DNA of 60,992 nt from Nioella sp. MMSF_3534 (GTDB lineage: Bacteria > Pseudomonadota > Alphaproteobacteria > Rhodobacterales > Rhodobacteraceae). The notes beneath the pieces are model-generated. The model worked only from the letters and a program-made list of their open reading frames with translations, did not search any database and was not told where the DNA came from. Of this stretch, positions 8,625-17,428 are shown piece by piece. Numbering within the stretch: position 1 is the first letter of the stretch; every line of letters starts with the position of its first letter. The translations under genes and the position numbers were made by a program. The stretch is from contig NZ_JASHJX010000024.1 in the NCBI RefSeq assembly GCF_030732985.1, positions 1 to 60,992 on the forward strand, read 5' to 3'.

Positions 8625-10745
8625 ATGATCGACGTCGAAGACCTTCTGAGCCTGGTCCGCAATTACAACCCGAAATGCAACGAGGCCCTACTGCGCGGGG
8701 CCTATGCCTATGCCAAGGACATGCATGAGGGGCAGTATCGCCGGTCGGGTGAGCCCTATTTCACGCACCCGGTCGAGGTGGCCGCGATCCTGACCGAGCA
8801 GCGGCTGGACGACGCCACCATCGCCACCGCTCTGCTGCACGACACGATCGAGGACACCAAGGGCACCTATACCGAGATCGCCGGTCGGTTCGGCGCGGAT
8901 GTGGCGGAACTGGTCGATGGTGTCACCAAGCTGACCAATCTGGAGCTTTCCAGCCGCGAGACCAAGCAGGCCGAGAACTTCCGCAAGCTGTTCATGGCGA
9001 TGTCCAAGGATCTGCGGGTGATCCTGGTGAAGCTGGCCGACCGGCTGCACAATATGCGCACCATCAAGCATATGCGCCCGGAAAAGCAGGCCCAGAAGGC
9101 GCGCGAGACGATGGATATCTATGCGCCGCTTGCGGGCCGCATGGGGATGCAGTGGATGCGGGACGAGCTGGAGGACCTGTCCTTCGCCGTTCTGAACCCG
9201 GATGCGCGCAAGTCGATCATGCGCCGCTTCGTGACGTTGCAGAAGGAATCGGGCAACGTCATCCCCAAGATTACCGACGATATCGAGCTGGAGATGGAGA
9301 AGCACGGTGTCACCGGTGACGTACTCGGCCGCGCGAAGAAGCCCTTCTCGATCTGGCGCAAGATGCAGGAGAAGGATCTGGCCTTCTCGCGCTTGTCGGA
9401 CATCTACGGGTTTCGCGTGATCACCAATAGCGAGGACGATTGCTACCGTGTGCTCGGGGCTATTCATCAGCGCTGGAAATCGGTGCCGGGGCGGTTCAAG
9501 GACTATATCAGCCAACCCAAATCGAACGGCTATCGCTCGATCCACACCACCGTGTCAGGCCGCGACGGCAAGCGGGTCGAGGTGCAGATCCGCACCCGCC
9601 AGATGCACGAGGTGGCCGAGGCGGGGGTTGCGGCGCATTGGTCTTACAAGGATGGGGTGCGGGCCGAGAACCCCTTTGCCGTCGATCCCGCGAAATGGCT
9701 GGCCGGGCTGACCGAACGCTTCGAGATGGCCGAGGATCACGATGAGTTCCTCGAACATGTGAAGCTGGAGATGTATTCCGACCAGGTCTTCTGCTTCACG
9801 CCCAAGGGCGATGTGGTCAAGCTGCCCAAGGGCGCGACGCCGCTGGATTTCGCCTATGCGATCCACACGCGGATCGGGCATAGCTGTGTGGGGGCCAAGG
9901 TCGATGGCATCCGCGTGCCGCTGTGGACCCGGTTGAAGAACGGCCAGTCCGTCGAGATCATGACCGCCGAGGGCCAGAGCCCGCAGGCCACATGGATCGA
10001 CATCGTGACCACGGGCCGCGCCAAGGCCGCGATCCGGCGGCTGCTGCGCGAGGAGGACCGGGGTCGCTATATTCGGCTTGGGCAGGAACTGGCGCGCGTG
10101 GCGTTCGAGCATGTGGGCAAGAAGGCCACGGACAAGGCGCTCGAAACCGCTGCGAAGACCATGCACATCGCCAGTGCCGACGAGGTTCTGGCCCGAATCG
10201 GGGCCGCGGAACTGTCGGCGCGCGAGGTGGTGGCCAAGCTCTACCCCGAACTCGTAGGCAAGCCGGAGTCGCAAGAAACCGTTGGTCGCCCGGTGATCGG
10301 CCTGCCAAGCGGGGCCGAGATGAACCGGGCCCAGTGCTGCCAGCCGGTGCCGGGGGAACGGATCGTGGGGGTGCCCTACAAGGGGCGCGGGCCGATTCTG
10401 CATGCGATTGACTGCCCGGCCTTGGCCGATCTCGATGCCATGGCCGACAACTGGATGGATGTGCACTGGACCGAAGGCCGCCACGCTGCCGTTCACAACG
10501 TCACCATCAATGTCACGATCAGCAACGATCAGGGTGTCCTGGGGCGAATCTGCACATTGATCGGCGAACAGAACGCCAATATCTCGGACTTGCACTTCAT
10601 TGACAGGAAACCGGACTTTTTCCGCCTCCTTATCGATATAGAAGTAAGAGACGCCGAGCATTTGCACGCCGTGATGATGGCCGTTGAGGCCGACAGTGAT
10701 GTTGCCACGTTGGAGCGCTTCCGGAACCTGGACCGGCGGCCCTGA
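8625..10745 (+). CDS. rsh: Bifunctional (p)ppGpp synthetase/hydrolase
   Basis: A 706-aa long RSH protein controlling the stringent response. Domains in order: HD hydrolase (residues about 25-180, HDTIEDT with His72/Asp73 intact), RelA/SpoT synthetase (about 235-350, with SNGYRSIHTTV), TGS (about 380-450, PKGATPLDFAYAIHT), a helical/zinc-finger region (CCQPVPGERIVGV) and a C-terminal ACT domain (about 630-700). Both catalytic centres look intact, as expected for the single RSH of alphaproteobacteria. Confidence 0.95.
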   Translation: MIDVEDLLSLVRNYNPKCNEALLRGAYAYAKDMHEGQYRRSGEPYFTHPVEVAAILTEQRLDDATIATALLHDTIEDTKGTYTEIAGRFGADVAELVDGVTKLTNLELSSRETKQAENFRKLFMAMSKDLRVILVKLADRLHNMRTIKHMRPEKQAQKARETMDIYAPLAGRMGMQWMRDELEDLSFAVLNPDARKSIMRRFVTLQKESGNVIPKITDDIELEMEKHGVTGDVLGRAKKPFSIWRKMQEKDLAFSRLSDIYGFRVITNSEDDCYRVLGAIHQRWKSVPGRFKDYISQPKSNGYRSIHTTVSGRDGKRVEVQIRTRQMHEVAEAGVAAHWSYKDGVRAENPFAVDPAKWLAGLTERFEMAEDHDEFLEHVKLEMYSDQVFCFTPKGDVVKLPKGATPLDFAYAIHTRIGHSCVGAKVDGIRVPLWTRLKNGQSVEIMTAEGQSPQATWIDIVTTGRAKAAIRRLLREEDRGRYIRLGQELARVAFEHVGKKATDKALETAAKTMHIASADEVLARIGAAELSAREVVAKLYPELVGKPESQETVGRPVIGLPSGAEMNRAQCCQPVPGERIVGVPYKGRGPILHAIDCPALADLDAMADNWMDVHWTEGRHAAVHNVTINVTISNDQGVLGRICTLIGEQNANISDLHFIDRKPDFFRLLIDIEVRDAEHLHAVMMAVEADSDVATLERFRNLDRRP

Positions 10746-10776
10746 CGCGGGAAGAGCTTTGGAGGGCGAACACCCC

Positions 10777-11412
10777 ATGGTGTTCAAGCGCAGAGATTCC
10801 CGCCACTGGATGACAGTGGTCGCGCACTGGTTCTACCCGCGGGGCGGGTGGGGCCGGGCCATCCAGTATATCAAGTATCGCCTTCATCGCCTGCCCGGCA
10901 CCCCCGAGACCATCGCGCGCGGCGTGTTTGCCGGGGCGTTCACGGTATTCACCCCGTTCTTCGGCCTGCATTTCATCATTGCGGCCCTGATTGCCCGGCT
11001 CATGCGCGGAAACATCCTGGCCGCGCTGCTGGCGACCTTCATCGGCAATCCGCTGACCTATCTGCCGATTGCGCTGATCTCGATCCATACCGGGCATTTC
11101 CTGCTTGGCACCGAGGCGGGGGGAATCGGCGGCAATATCGGCCATGCCTTCGCAGGGGCCTGGCGCGATCTGAAGCACAACTTCCTGGCCATGTTCACGC
11201 CCGAGCGTGCCCATTGGGACGAGTTGCTGTCCTTCTACAATGATCTGTTCTTTCCGTTCATGGTCGGTGGCATCATTCCCGGGCTGATCTGCGGCACGGT
11301 CTGCTATTACCTTTCGGTCCCCGTGATCCGCGCATATCAGCAGCGACGCCTTGCCAAGCTGCGCTCGAAGATGAACAAGATGCGCAGGCAGGCCGAGAAC
11401 CGGGCCGACTGA
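10777..11412 (+). CDS. DUF2062 membrane protein
   Basis: A 211-aa protein of the DUF2062 family: RGVFAGAFTVFTPFFGLHF, then GNPLTYLPIA, with three to four membrane segments and a basic C-terminal tail. Molecular role not established. ATG at 10777 is preceded by GGAGG at 11-nt spacing; the longer frame overlaps rsh out of frame. This position between rsh and pdxJ is typical of Rhodobacteraceae. Confidence 0.85.
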   Translation: MVFKRRDSRHWMTVVAHWFYPRGGWGRAIQYIKYRLHRLPGTPETIARGVFAGAFTVFTPFFGLHFIIAALIARLMRGNILAALLATFIGNPLTYLPIALISIHTGHFLLGTEAGGIGGNIGHAFAGAWRDLKHNFLAMFTPERAHWDELLSFYNDLFFPFMVGGIIPGLICGTVCYYLSVPVIRAYQQRRLAKLRSKMNKMRRQAENRAD

Positions 11413-11445
11413 GCCCTTCGGGGCGCGTCTTGTAGGAGAATGACC

Positions 11446-12189
11446 ATGACCAGCCGTCCCCGGCTCGGGGTGAATATCGACCATGTGGCAACTGTTCGGA
11501 ACGCACGCGGCGGCGATGTGCCGGACCCGGTGCGCGCTGCCCTGTTGGCGGAACAGGCCGGGGCCGACGGGATCACCGCGCATCTGCGCGAGGATCGGCG
11601 GCATATCTCGGATGACGATATCGAGCGGCTGATGGCGGCGCTGACCGTGCCCCTGAATTTCGAGATGGCGGCGACGGACGAGATGCAGAAGATCGCGCTG
11701 CGCCACAAACCCCATGCGGTTTGCATCGTGCCCGAAAAGCGCGAGGAGAGGACGACCGAGGGCGGGCTGGAAGTGGCGCGCGAGGAAAACCGGCTGGCCC
11801 ATTACATCGCGCCCTTGCGTGAGGCAGGCTGCCGGGTGTCGATCTTCATCGCCGCCGATATGCGCCAGATCGAGGCCGCGCACCGGATCGGGGCCGAGGT
11901 GATCGAACTGCACACGGGCGCCTATTGCGACGCCCATGCCGAGGGCCGTTTTGACGACCGCGACCGGGAGCTGGAGGCGTTGCGCGAGATGTCCGCCTTC
12001 GCCAATTCCCTCGGGCTGGAGGTGCATGCGGGCCACGGGCTGACCTATGACACCGTGCAGCCGGTCGCGGCCTTCCCCGAGGTGATGGAGCTCAATATCG
12101 GCCATTTCCTGATCGGCGAGGCCATCTTCCGCGGTCTCACCCCCGCGATCCATGAAATGCAGCGCCTGATCGAGGAGGCCCGCGCATGA
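11446..12189 (+). CDS. pdxJ: Pyridoxine 5'-phosphate synthase
   Basis: A 247-aa TIM-barrel PdxJ that condenses 3-amino-2-oxopropyl phosphate and DXP to pyridoxine 5'-phosphate. Visible motifs: LGVNIDHVATVRNARGG, GADGITAHLREDRRHI, VCIVPEKREE, IELHTGAYC and VHAGHGL. Of two in-frame ATGs, 11446 is better placed: AGGAG at 11434 lies 7 nt upstream, but only 1 nt before the ATG at 11440. Its stop overlaps the next start by 4 nt. Confidence 0.95.
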   Translation: MTSRPRLGVNIDHVATVRNARGGDVPDPVRAALLAEQAGADGITAHLREDRRHISDDDIERLMAALTVPLNFEMAATDEMQKIALRHKPHAVCIVPEKREERTTEGGLEVAREENRLAHYIAPLREAGCRVSIFIAADMRQIEAAHRIGAEVIELHTGAYCDAHAEGRFDDRDRELEALREMSAFANSLGLEVHAGHGLTYDTVQPVAAFPEVMELNIGHFLIGEAIFRGLTPAIHEMQRLIEEARA

Positions 12190-12662
12190 GGCTTGCCTGC
12201 CTGACCACAGCCGCCATTCTTGTCGCCACACCGCTCGCCGCGCAGACCATGCGCGATTGCGATACGTTCGAGGCCAATGCCCGCAACACCTATGGCCCCT
12301 ACGAGGAAACGATCCGCGAATTTGCCAATGGCGCGATCCGGGTGATTGCTCTGGATGTCGGCGAACCGGCGGGCGGGAGCTTCCATGTCATGGTGACCTA
12401 TCCGCACCCGGAAGACCCCTGGCAGCACTGCGCGCTGATTTCGAGCGAGAACAATATCGGCTTCGGCTGGCTGAACATGGCCGAGGTTGAAGCCAGCTAT
12501 GACGCGGCAATTGGCCTGAGCGTGACGATCCCCATTGAAACCGTCAGCGGCGTGGCCAGTTGGGACCAGATTTTGACCATCACCGTCAATCAGGCCACGG
12601 GCACCGTCACCCCGGTGCTGAGCGGCAACGCACCGGCCCCTGCACCGACGGGCAGCAAATGA
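12186..12662 (+). CDS. Secreted hypothetical protein
   Basis: A 158-aa protein with a Sec signal peptide (hydrophobic core residues 4-17, cleavage likely after AAQ near residue 20), two cysteines in the mature part (near 25 and 76) that could pair, and a Pro/Ala-rich tail. No family recognised. It overlaps pdxJ (ATGA) and the next gene (ATGA), so it is translated as part of the pdxJ-acpS operon. Confidence 0.7.
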   Translation: MRLACLTTAAILVATPLAAQTMRDCDTFEANARNTYGPYEETIREFANGAIRVIALDVGEPAGGSFHVMVTYPHPEDPWQHCALISSENNIGFGWLNMAEVEASYDAAIGLSVTIPIETVSGVASWDQILTITVNQATGTVTPVLSGNAPAPAPTGSK

Positions 12663-13276
12663 CCGGCTATGAATTCGCAGCGCTTCTGCTGGCTTGGGGG
12701 CTGGCGGGCGGCAGTCCCGGACCCGCCACGCTGACCATTGCGGGCACAGCCATGGGGCAGGGGCGCCGCGCGGGCGTGTTGACCGGGGCGGGTGTCTGGA
12801 CCGGGTCTGCGCTATGGGGTCTGGCGGCCATGGCCGGGATGGGGGCGCTGATGCTCGCCAATGCCTGGATGGCCGAGGTCTTGCGCTATATCGGGGCGGG
12901 CTACCTGCTGTTTCTAGCTGCGAAATCCCTGCGGTCGGCTCTGACGCGGGGTAAGGGGCTGTCATTGAGGGACGCCGGGGCAACGGGCCATTTCCGGCGC
13001 GGTTTCCTTGTGCATCTGACCAACCCAAAGGCGATCCTGGCCTGGGGCGCGGTCTATGCCGTGGTTGTGCCGCCCGGCGCGCCGCTTGTCACGCTTCTGG
13101 GCACCTTCGCGGCCTTGTCCACGGTCTCTGCGGTGATCTTCCTGGGCTATGGTGTGCTGTTCTCGGGGCGTGGGGTCGTGCGGGCCTACACCGCTGCCCG
13201 CCGCTGGTTCGAACTGGCCTTCGCGGCGCTGTTCGGGGCAGCGGCAATCAAGATCCTGACGGCGCGGCTGGCATGA
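12659..13276 (+). CDS. LysE/RhtB-family exporter
   Basis: A 205-aa membrane protein with six hydrophobic segments and the LysE-type N-terminus (GGSPGPATLTIAGTAMGQGRRAG), plus HLTNPKAILAWGA near residue 118, a strong family motif. It exports an amino acid or similar compound; substrate unknown. The ATG at 12659 overlaps the upstream stop by 4 nt. Confidence 0.82.
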   Translation: MTGYEFAALLLAWGLAGGSPGPATLTIAGTAMGQGRRAGVLTGAGVWTGSALWGLAAMAGMGALMLANAWMAEVLRYIGAGYLLFLAAKSLRSALTRGKGLSLRDAGATGHFRRGFLVHLTNPKAILAWGAVYAVVVPPGAPLVTLLGTFAALSTVSAVIFLGYGVLFSGRGVVRAYTAARRWFELAFAALFGAAAIKILTARLA

Positions 13277-13581
13277 TCGAGCATGTGGTCATGTTGGGGC
13301 TGAGGGATGCCTCCGATCTGAGCGAGTGTCGGGATGTGATGGAGGGGCTTGAACGCCTGACGGCGGAGATCCCCGGATTTCTCGGCCTGAGTCACGGCGT
13401 GAATATCGACATGGAAGGCAAGTCGCCGGGCTATCCCTATGGCTTCATTGCACGGTTCGAGGATCGGGACGCATTGGCCCGCTACGCTGCCGACCCCCGT
13501 CATCAGGTGCTTGGCGCACGCCTTGTGGCGCTGTGCGGCGGGGCGGACCGCATTACCGTTTACGATATCGAGAGGGACTGA
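13273..13581 (+). CDS. Dabb (stress-responsive alpha/beta barrel) domain protein
   Basis: A 102-aa dimeric alpha/beta-barrel protein: [10 protein letters not shown] start, [35 protein letters not shown], all matching the Dabb family. Biochemical role not established for most bacterial members. It overlaps the LysE-type gene by 4 nt and ends 1 nt before acpS. Confidence 0.8.
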   Translation: MIEHVVMLGLRDASDLSECRDVMEGLERLTAEIPGFLGLSHGVNIDMEGKSPGYPYGFIARFEDRDALARYAADPRHQVLGARLVALCGGADRITVYDIERD

Positions 13582-13582
13582 G

Positions 13583-14032
13583 ATGATCCTTGGCGTCGGC
13601 ACCGACCTGGCCAATATCGAGCGCATTCAGGGCGTGCTGGATCGCCATGGCGACCGGTTCCGCAATCGCGTGTTCACCGAAACGGAACAGCGCCGCGCCG
13701 AACGCACGCAGACCCCCGCCGCCACCTATGCCAAGAGATGGGCCGCGAAAGAGGCTTGTTCCAAGGCGCTCGGGACCGGTCTGCGCATGGGGATCGCGTG
13801 GAAGGATATGGCGGTCACGAACCTGCGCACCGGCCAGCCGATCATGCATGTCACGGGATGGGCGCGCGAACGGCTGGACGCCATGACACCCGAGGGGATG
13901 GAGGCCGCCATCCATGTCAGCCTGACCGACGACATGCCCTGGGCGCAGGCCTTCGTGGTGATTTATGCCTATCCCGAGGGCATGGCCTGGCAACCGGCGC
14001 CGCCAACGCCGCCGGGACGGTCGCTTGCTTGA
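13583..14032 (+). CDS. acpS: Holo-[acyl-carrier-protein] synthase
   Basis: A 149-aa AcpS that moves 4'-phosphopantetheine from CoA to ACP. Key features: [15 protein letters not shown] (Asp8 binds Mg) and [16 protein letters not shown] (the second metal ligand Glu). Slightly longer than usual because of a proline-rich C-terminal tail. The ATG at 13583 follows the Dabb stop with a 1-nt gap. It sits before lepB, as in most Rhodobacteraceae. Confidence 0.93.
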   Translation: MILGVGTDLANIERIQGVLDRHGDRFRNRVFTETEQRRAERTQTPAATYAKRWAAKEACSKALGTGLRMGIAWKDMAVTNLRTGQPIMHVTGWARERLDAMTPEGMEAAIHVSLTDDMPWAQAFVVIYAYPEGMAWQPAPPTPPGRSLA

Positions 14033-14094
14033 CTCTTTCCCGCCAAGCCCTCATGTCAAAACCCCGTAAAGTCGCGTAGAAAAAGGCAGGACCC

Positions 14095-14916
14095 ATGGCA
14101 GCAGCAGCCACGAAGAAGGACGGCATCTGGGAAACCGTGAAAACGGTCATCTATGCCCTTCTGATCGCAGGGGTCTTCCGCACCCTGTTCTTCCAACCCT
14201 TCTGGATCCCCTCGGGGTCGATGAAGGACACGCTGCTGATCGGCGATTTCCTGTTCGTCAACAAGATGGCCTATGGCTATTCGCGCTATTCCTGCCCCTT
14301 TGCGATGTGTCCCTTCTCGGGCCGTATCTTCGGGTCGGAGCCTGAGCGTGGCGACGTGGTGGTGTTCCGCCATCCGGTCAATGGCACCGACTTCATCAAG
14401 CGCGTCGTGGGCCTGCCCGGCGACCGCATCCAGATGCGCGACGGGGTGCTCTATATCAGCGAATACGATGCGGAAACCGGCACCAATGCCGATTGGGTCG
14501 CCGCCGCGCTGGAACCGCAGGATCCGTTCATCGAGACGTTCGAGCCGCAAGGCCCGGTCCAACACCGCCCGCGCTGTGCCAACGCGCCCGTGGGGCTTGG
14601 CGGCGATTGCGAGAAGGAACGCTTTACCGAGACCCTGCCGGGCGGCGTCAGCCATTCGGTGCTGAACATCGAGGATGGCAGCTTCGGCGACAACACCCCT
14701 GTCTTCACCGTGCCCGAGGGCCATTACTTCGTGATGGGCGACAACCGCGACAACAGCCAGGACAGCCGCTTCCCGCAATCCATCGGCGGTGTCGGCATGG
14801 TGCCCTATGAAAACATTATCGGCCGCGCCGACCGGATCATGTTCTCGTCTGCGGGCGAACGGATGGTCTATTTCTGGACCTGGCGGTCCGACCGTTTCTT
14901 CCGGGCGATCGAGTGA
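14095..14916 (+). CDS. lepB: Signal peptidase I
   Basis: A 273-aa membrane-anchored peptidase that removes Sec signal peptides. One N-terminal TM segment (residues 17-35), catalytic Ser42 in PSGSM, catalytic Lys102 in [15 protein letters not shown], and the conserved box [16 protein letters not shown] loop between the Ser and Lys boxes contains two cysteines (CPFAMC). The stop overlaps the GTG of rnc by 4 nt. Confidence 0.95.
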   Translation: MAAAATKKDGIWETVKTVIYALLIAGVFRTLFFQPFWIPSGSMKDTLLIGDFLFVNKMAYGYSRYSCPFAMCPFSGRIFGSEPERGDVVVFRHPVNGTDFIKRVVGLPGDRIQMRDGVLYISEYDAETGTNADWVAAALEPQDPFIETFEPQGPVQHRPRCANAPVGLGGDCEKERFTETLPGGVSHSVLNIEDGSFGDNTPVFTVPEGHYFVMGDNRDNSQDSRFPQSIGGVGMVPYENIIGRADRIMFSSAGERMVYFWTWRSDRFFRAIE

Positions 14917-15596
14917 AGCTGGCCAAGGATCTCATAGCCTTTTGCGACCGGCTTGGTCATGAGTTCGAGCGCCCTGATCTCTTGATCCGGGCGCTCACCC
15001 ATTCCTCGCTGTCCTCGCCCACGCGGCCCGACAACCAGCGGCTGGAGTTCCTGGGCGACCGGGTGCTTGGGCTGGTGTTGGCCGAGGCGGTGCTGGACCA
15101 GGACAAACACGCGCCCGAAGGTCAGCTGGCCCCACGGTTCAACGCGCTGGTGCGCAAGGAAACCTGCGCCGACGTGGCGCGCGAGATCGACCTTGGCGCG
15201 GTGCTGAAACTGGGCAAGTCCGAGATGAAGACAGGCGGGCGGCGCAAGAACGCGCTGCTTGGCGACGCGATGGAGGCGGTGATTGCCGCCGTCTATCGCG
15301 ATGCGGGCTACGAGGTGGCGCGGGACATGATCCTGCGGCTTTGGGGGGATCGCGTGGCGACGGTCGAGGCCGATTCCCGCGACCCCAAGACCAGTCTGCA
15401 GGAATGGGCGCAAGCCCGGCGCATGGTTCCGCCGACCTATGTGGAGATTGCCCGGTCGGGGCCCGACCACGCGCCGGTTTTCGTCGTCGAGGTGCGGATG
15501 GAGCAGGGCGAAACGGCTCGGGCCGAGGCCGGGTCCAAGCGCCAGGCCGAACAGGCGGCGGCCCGGGCGATGCTGGCGCGGCTTGCCAACCAGTGA
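14913..15596 (+). CDS. rnc: Ribonuclease III
   Basis: A 227-aa RNase III: signature [14 protein letters not shown] (catalytic Glu/Asp), [19 protein letters not shown], and a C-terminal dsRNA-binding domain ([11 protein letters not shown]... to [14 protein letters not shown]). Processes rRNA precursors and structured mRNAs. It starts at GTG in a GTGA overlap with the lepB stop, so it is coupled to it. Confidence 0.95.
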   Translation: MKLAKDLIAFCDRLGHEFERPDLLIRALTHSSLSSPTRPDNQRLEFLGDRVLGLVLAEAVLDQDKHAPEGQLAPRFNALVRKETCADVAREIDLGAVLKLGKSEMKTGGRRKNALLGDAMEAVIAAVYRDAGYEVARDMILRLWGDRVATVEADSRDPKTSLQEWAQARRMVPPTYVEIARSGPDHAPVFVVEVRMEQGETARAEAGSKRQAEQAAARAMLARLANQ

Positions 15597-15608
15597 TGCG
15601 GTCAGGGA

Positions 15609-15680
15609 TTTCGCCGTGCCTTCGGCACGTCGACCCGCGCGGCCCTGACGGGCCGCGAAAAAGGCTCTTGCAAGAGCCTT
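15609..15680. repeat. Dispersed GC-rich repeat (degenerate copy) plus 20-bp perfect palindrome
   Basis: Holds three hairpins between rnc and era: GTGCC-TTC-GGCAC at 15615-15627, CGCGGCCC-TGAC-GGGCCGCG at 15638-15657, and the perfect palindrome AAGGCTCTTGCAAGAGCCTT at 15661-15680. The first part shares TTTCGCCG, GTCGACCCG and the GCGGCCC...GGGCCGC arms with repeats at 17271, 23023 and 56215. The palindrome belongs with the pair at 57948-57989. Confidence 0.65.
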
Positions 15681-15771
15681 CCGCCGCTCCGCCCATTGGC
15701 CGTCAGAGAACTGGTCAGGCGGGGGGAAACCCGCTAAACGCGGCCATGACTGTTGAAGGATGCGAGAGATC

Positions 15772-16677
15772 ATGACCACACGCGCGGGCTTTGTCGCCCT
15801 GATCGGGGAACCCAATGCGGGCAAGTCCACTCTTTTGAACCGGATGGTCGGGGCCAAGGTCTCGATCGTGACGCATAAGGTGCAGACGACGCGGGCGCGC
15901 ATTCGGGGCGTGGCTTTGGAAGGTGACAGCCAGATCGTGTTTGTGGACACGCCCGGCCTGTTCCGTCCGCGCCGCAGGCTGGATCGCGCGATGGTCGCGG
16001 CGGCCTGGACCGGGGCGGCGGATGCCGACCTGGTGGTGCTGTTGATCGAGGCGCATCGCGGGCTGACTCATGGCGCGCAGGCCATTCTGGACGGATTGTC
16101 AGAGCGGGCCGAGGGGCGGCGCGTGGCGCTGGCCATCAACAAGATCGACCGGGTCAAGGCCGAGGACCTTCTGGCCCTGACGCAGAAGATGAACGAGGCT
16201 TTCCCGTTCGAGAAGACCTTCCTGATCTCTGCCGAGAAGGGGCATGGGGTGGACGACCTGCGCATGTGGCTGGCCCAGAACCTGCCCGAAGGCCCCTGGC
16301 TCTACCCCGAGGATCAGATCGCAGACTTGCCGATGCGGATGATCGCGGCGGAAATGACGCGCGAGAAACTGACGCTGAGGCTGCACCAGGAACTGCCCTA
16401 TCAGCTGACCGTCGAGACGGAAAACTGGGAAGAGCGCAAGGATGGCTCGGCCCGGATCGACCAGGTGATCTATGTCGCCCGCGACGGGCACAAGGGCATC
16501 CTTCTTGGCAAGAAGGGCGAGACGATCAAGGCCGTCAGCCAGGCCGCACGGGCGGAACTGGAGGAGTTCCTGGGCCGCAAGGTGCACCTGTTCCTGCAGG
16601 TCAAGGTGCGCCCCGGCTGGCTGGACGAGGCCGAGCGCTACTCGGAGATGGGGCTCGATTTCCGCGACGGGAACTGA
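15772..16677 (+). CDS. era: GTPase Era
   Basis: A 301-aa ribosome-assembly GTPase acting on 16S rRNA. G domain: GEPNAGKST (residues 12-19), TTRARIRG, DTPGLF, NKIDRVK and SAEKGHGVDDL; the C-terminal KH domain includes ILLGKKGETIKAV. ATG at 15772 gives the family-typical N-terminus; an in-frame ATG four codons upstream is possible. A repeat/palindrome cluster separates it from rnc. Confidence 0.96.
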   Translation: MTTRAGFVALIGEPNAGKSTLLNRMVGAKVSIVTHKVQTTRARIRGVALEGDSQIVFVDTPGLFRPRRRLDRAMVAAAWTGAADADLVVLLIEAHRGLTHGAQAILDGLSERAEGRRVALAINKIDRVKAEDLLALTQKMNEAFPFEKTFLISAEKGHGVDDLRMWLAQNLPEGPWLYPEDQIADLPMRMIAAEMTREKLTLRLHQELPYQLTVETENWEERKDGSARIDQVIYVARDGHKGILLGKKGETIKAVSQAARAELEEFLGRKVHLFLQVKVRPGWLDEAERYSEMGLDFRDGN

Positions 16678-16683
16678 CCGGGC

Positions 16684-16860
16684 CTAGCCAAGCCGCGATT
16701 GCCGCCAGTCCACACCGATGGAGACAAGGGCCCCGACGGCAGCCAGCATGCGCAGAAGATCGGGAATGATGCCCGTGACCGTACCGGACATGACAGCGAG
16801 ATTGAGCAGGAACATTGCGGCCAGCAATCCCCAGGAGCGCTTGGACAAAGTGAAATTCAT
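16684..16860 (-). CDS. Small (58-aa) membrane protein
   Basis: An intact 58-codon frame on the minus strand between era and the DUF1491 gene. It has a basic N-terminus (MNFTLSKRSWG), two hydrophobic helices (about residues 11-31 and 31-49) joined by a short Gly/Pro turn, and a charged tail DWRQSRLG. A GAAGG sits about 10 nt upstream of the ATG, and a perfect palindrome TGTAACAGTTACA lies just before it. Function unknown. It converges on era with a 6-nt gap. Confidence 0.6.
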   Translation of the reverse strand: MNFTLSKRSWGLLAAMFLLNLAVMSGTVTGIIPDLLRMLAAVGALVSIGVDWRQSRLG

Positions 16861-16876
16861 TGGACTGGACCTTCCC

Positions 16877-16889
16877 TGTAACAGTTACA
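16877..16889. promoter_or_regulatory. Palindrome TGTAAC-A-GTTACA
   Basis: A 13-bp perfect inverted repeat in the divergent gap between the 58-aa gene (start 16860) and the DUF1491 gene (start 16942). Position and symmetry suit an operator; the regulator is unknown. Confidence 0.35.
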
Positions 16890-16941
16890 TGAGCATGGGT
16901 CGGCGCGGCGCCCGGTTCGGTTCAAAGCGAGGCGCAGAAAG

Positions 16942-17268
16942 ATGCGATTGACAACGGAATTCTGGGTCAAAGCCTATCTGGCGCGGCTGCGGCTTGCCGA
17001 TATTCCCGCCTATGTGGTGGCCCATGGGGACGATACCGGCGGCGCGGTGCTGGTGAAACTGGCGACTCTGGACGGGAAGGCGCGGCTTTTCCAGCGCAGT
17101 TTCGACCTGATGACCGGCGAGCGGGCCTGGATCGTTCTGACCGAGGGCGGCGAGGCCGATGTGGATGGCTCGATCCGGCGGCAACGGGATATGGACCCGG
17201 ATCTGTGGGTGATCGAGCTGGAGGACCGGGCCGGGCGGCATCTGCTGGACGAGCCGGGCCTGACCTAA
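16942..17268 (+). CDS. DUF1491 family protein
   Basis: A 108-aa soluble protein matching the DUF1491 pattern: N-terminal [25 protein letters not shown], middle [13 protein letters not shown] and C-terminal [23 protein letters not shown]. Function not established. Its place just before recO is a conserved alphaproteobacterial arrangement. Confidence 0.75.
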   Translation: MRLTTEFWVKAYLARLRLADIPAYVVAHGDDTGGAVLVKLATLDGKARLFQRSFDLMTGERAWIVLTEGGEADVDGSIRRQRDMDPDLWVIELEDRAGRHLLDEPGLT

Positions 17269-17270
17269 GC

Positions 17271-17348
17271 GGTTTCGCCGCCTCCGGCGTCGACCCGGGA
17301 GCGCGCCTCCTCAACCCCCGGCTTGCGCCGGAGGCCTCGTCGACCCGC
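17271..17348. repeat. Dispersed GC-rich intergenic repeat, copy 2
   Basis: A 78-bp copy between the DUF1491 gene and recO. Relative to 56271-56350 it keeps GGTTTCGCCGCCT, CGGCGTCGACCCGGG, CTCCTCAACCCCCGGCT and GCCGGAGGCCTCGTCG, with scattered substitutions. The GCGGCCC and GGGCCGC arms are mutated here. The GTACACCCC tandem units found in copies 3 and 4 are absent. Confidence 0.7.
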
Positions 17349-17428
17349 ATTGCCATGGACAGGTGGCGGGCTCAGGTCTGCCGTATTTAGCGCTTGGACA
17401 AATCCGCCAGCCCGATAGGATCGGCCCC

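Noticed and set aside
9555-12231. Two long minus-strand frames across rsh, DUF2062 and pdxJ
   Set aside because: Antisense to well-recognised conserved genes; explained by high third-position GC.
15638-15657. Rho-independent terminator of rnc
   Set aside because: On the plus strand the stem is followed by A residues, not T; on the minus strand there is no gene for it to serve. It is kept as part of the repeat.
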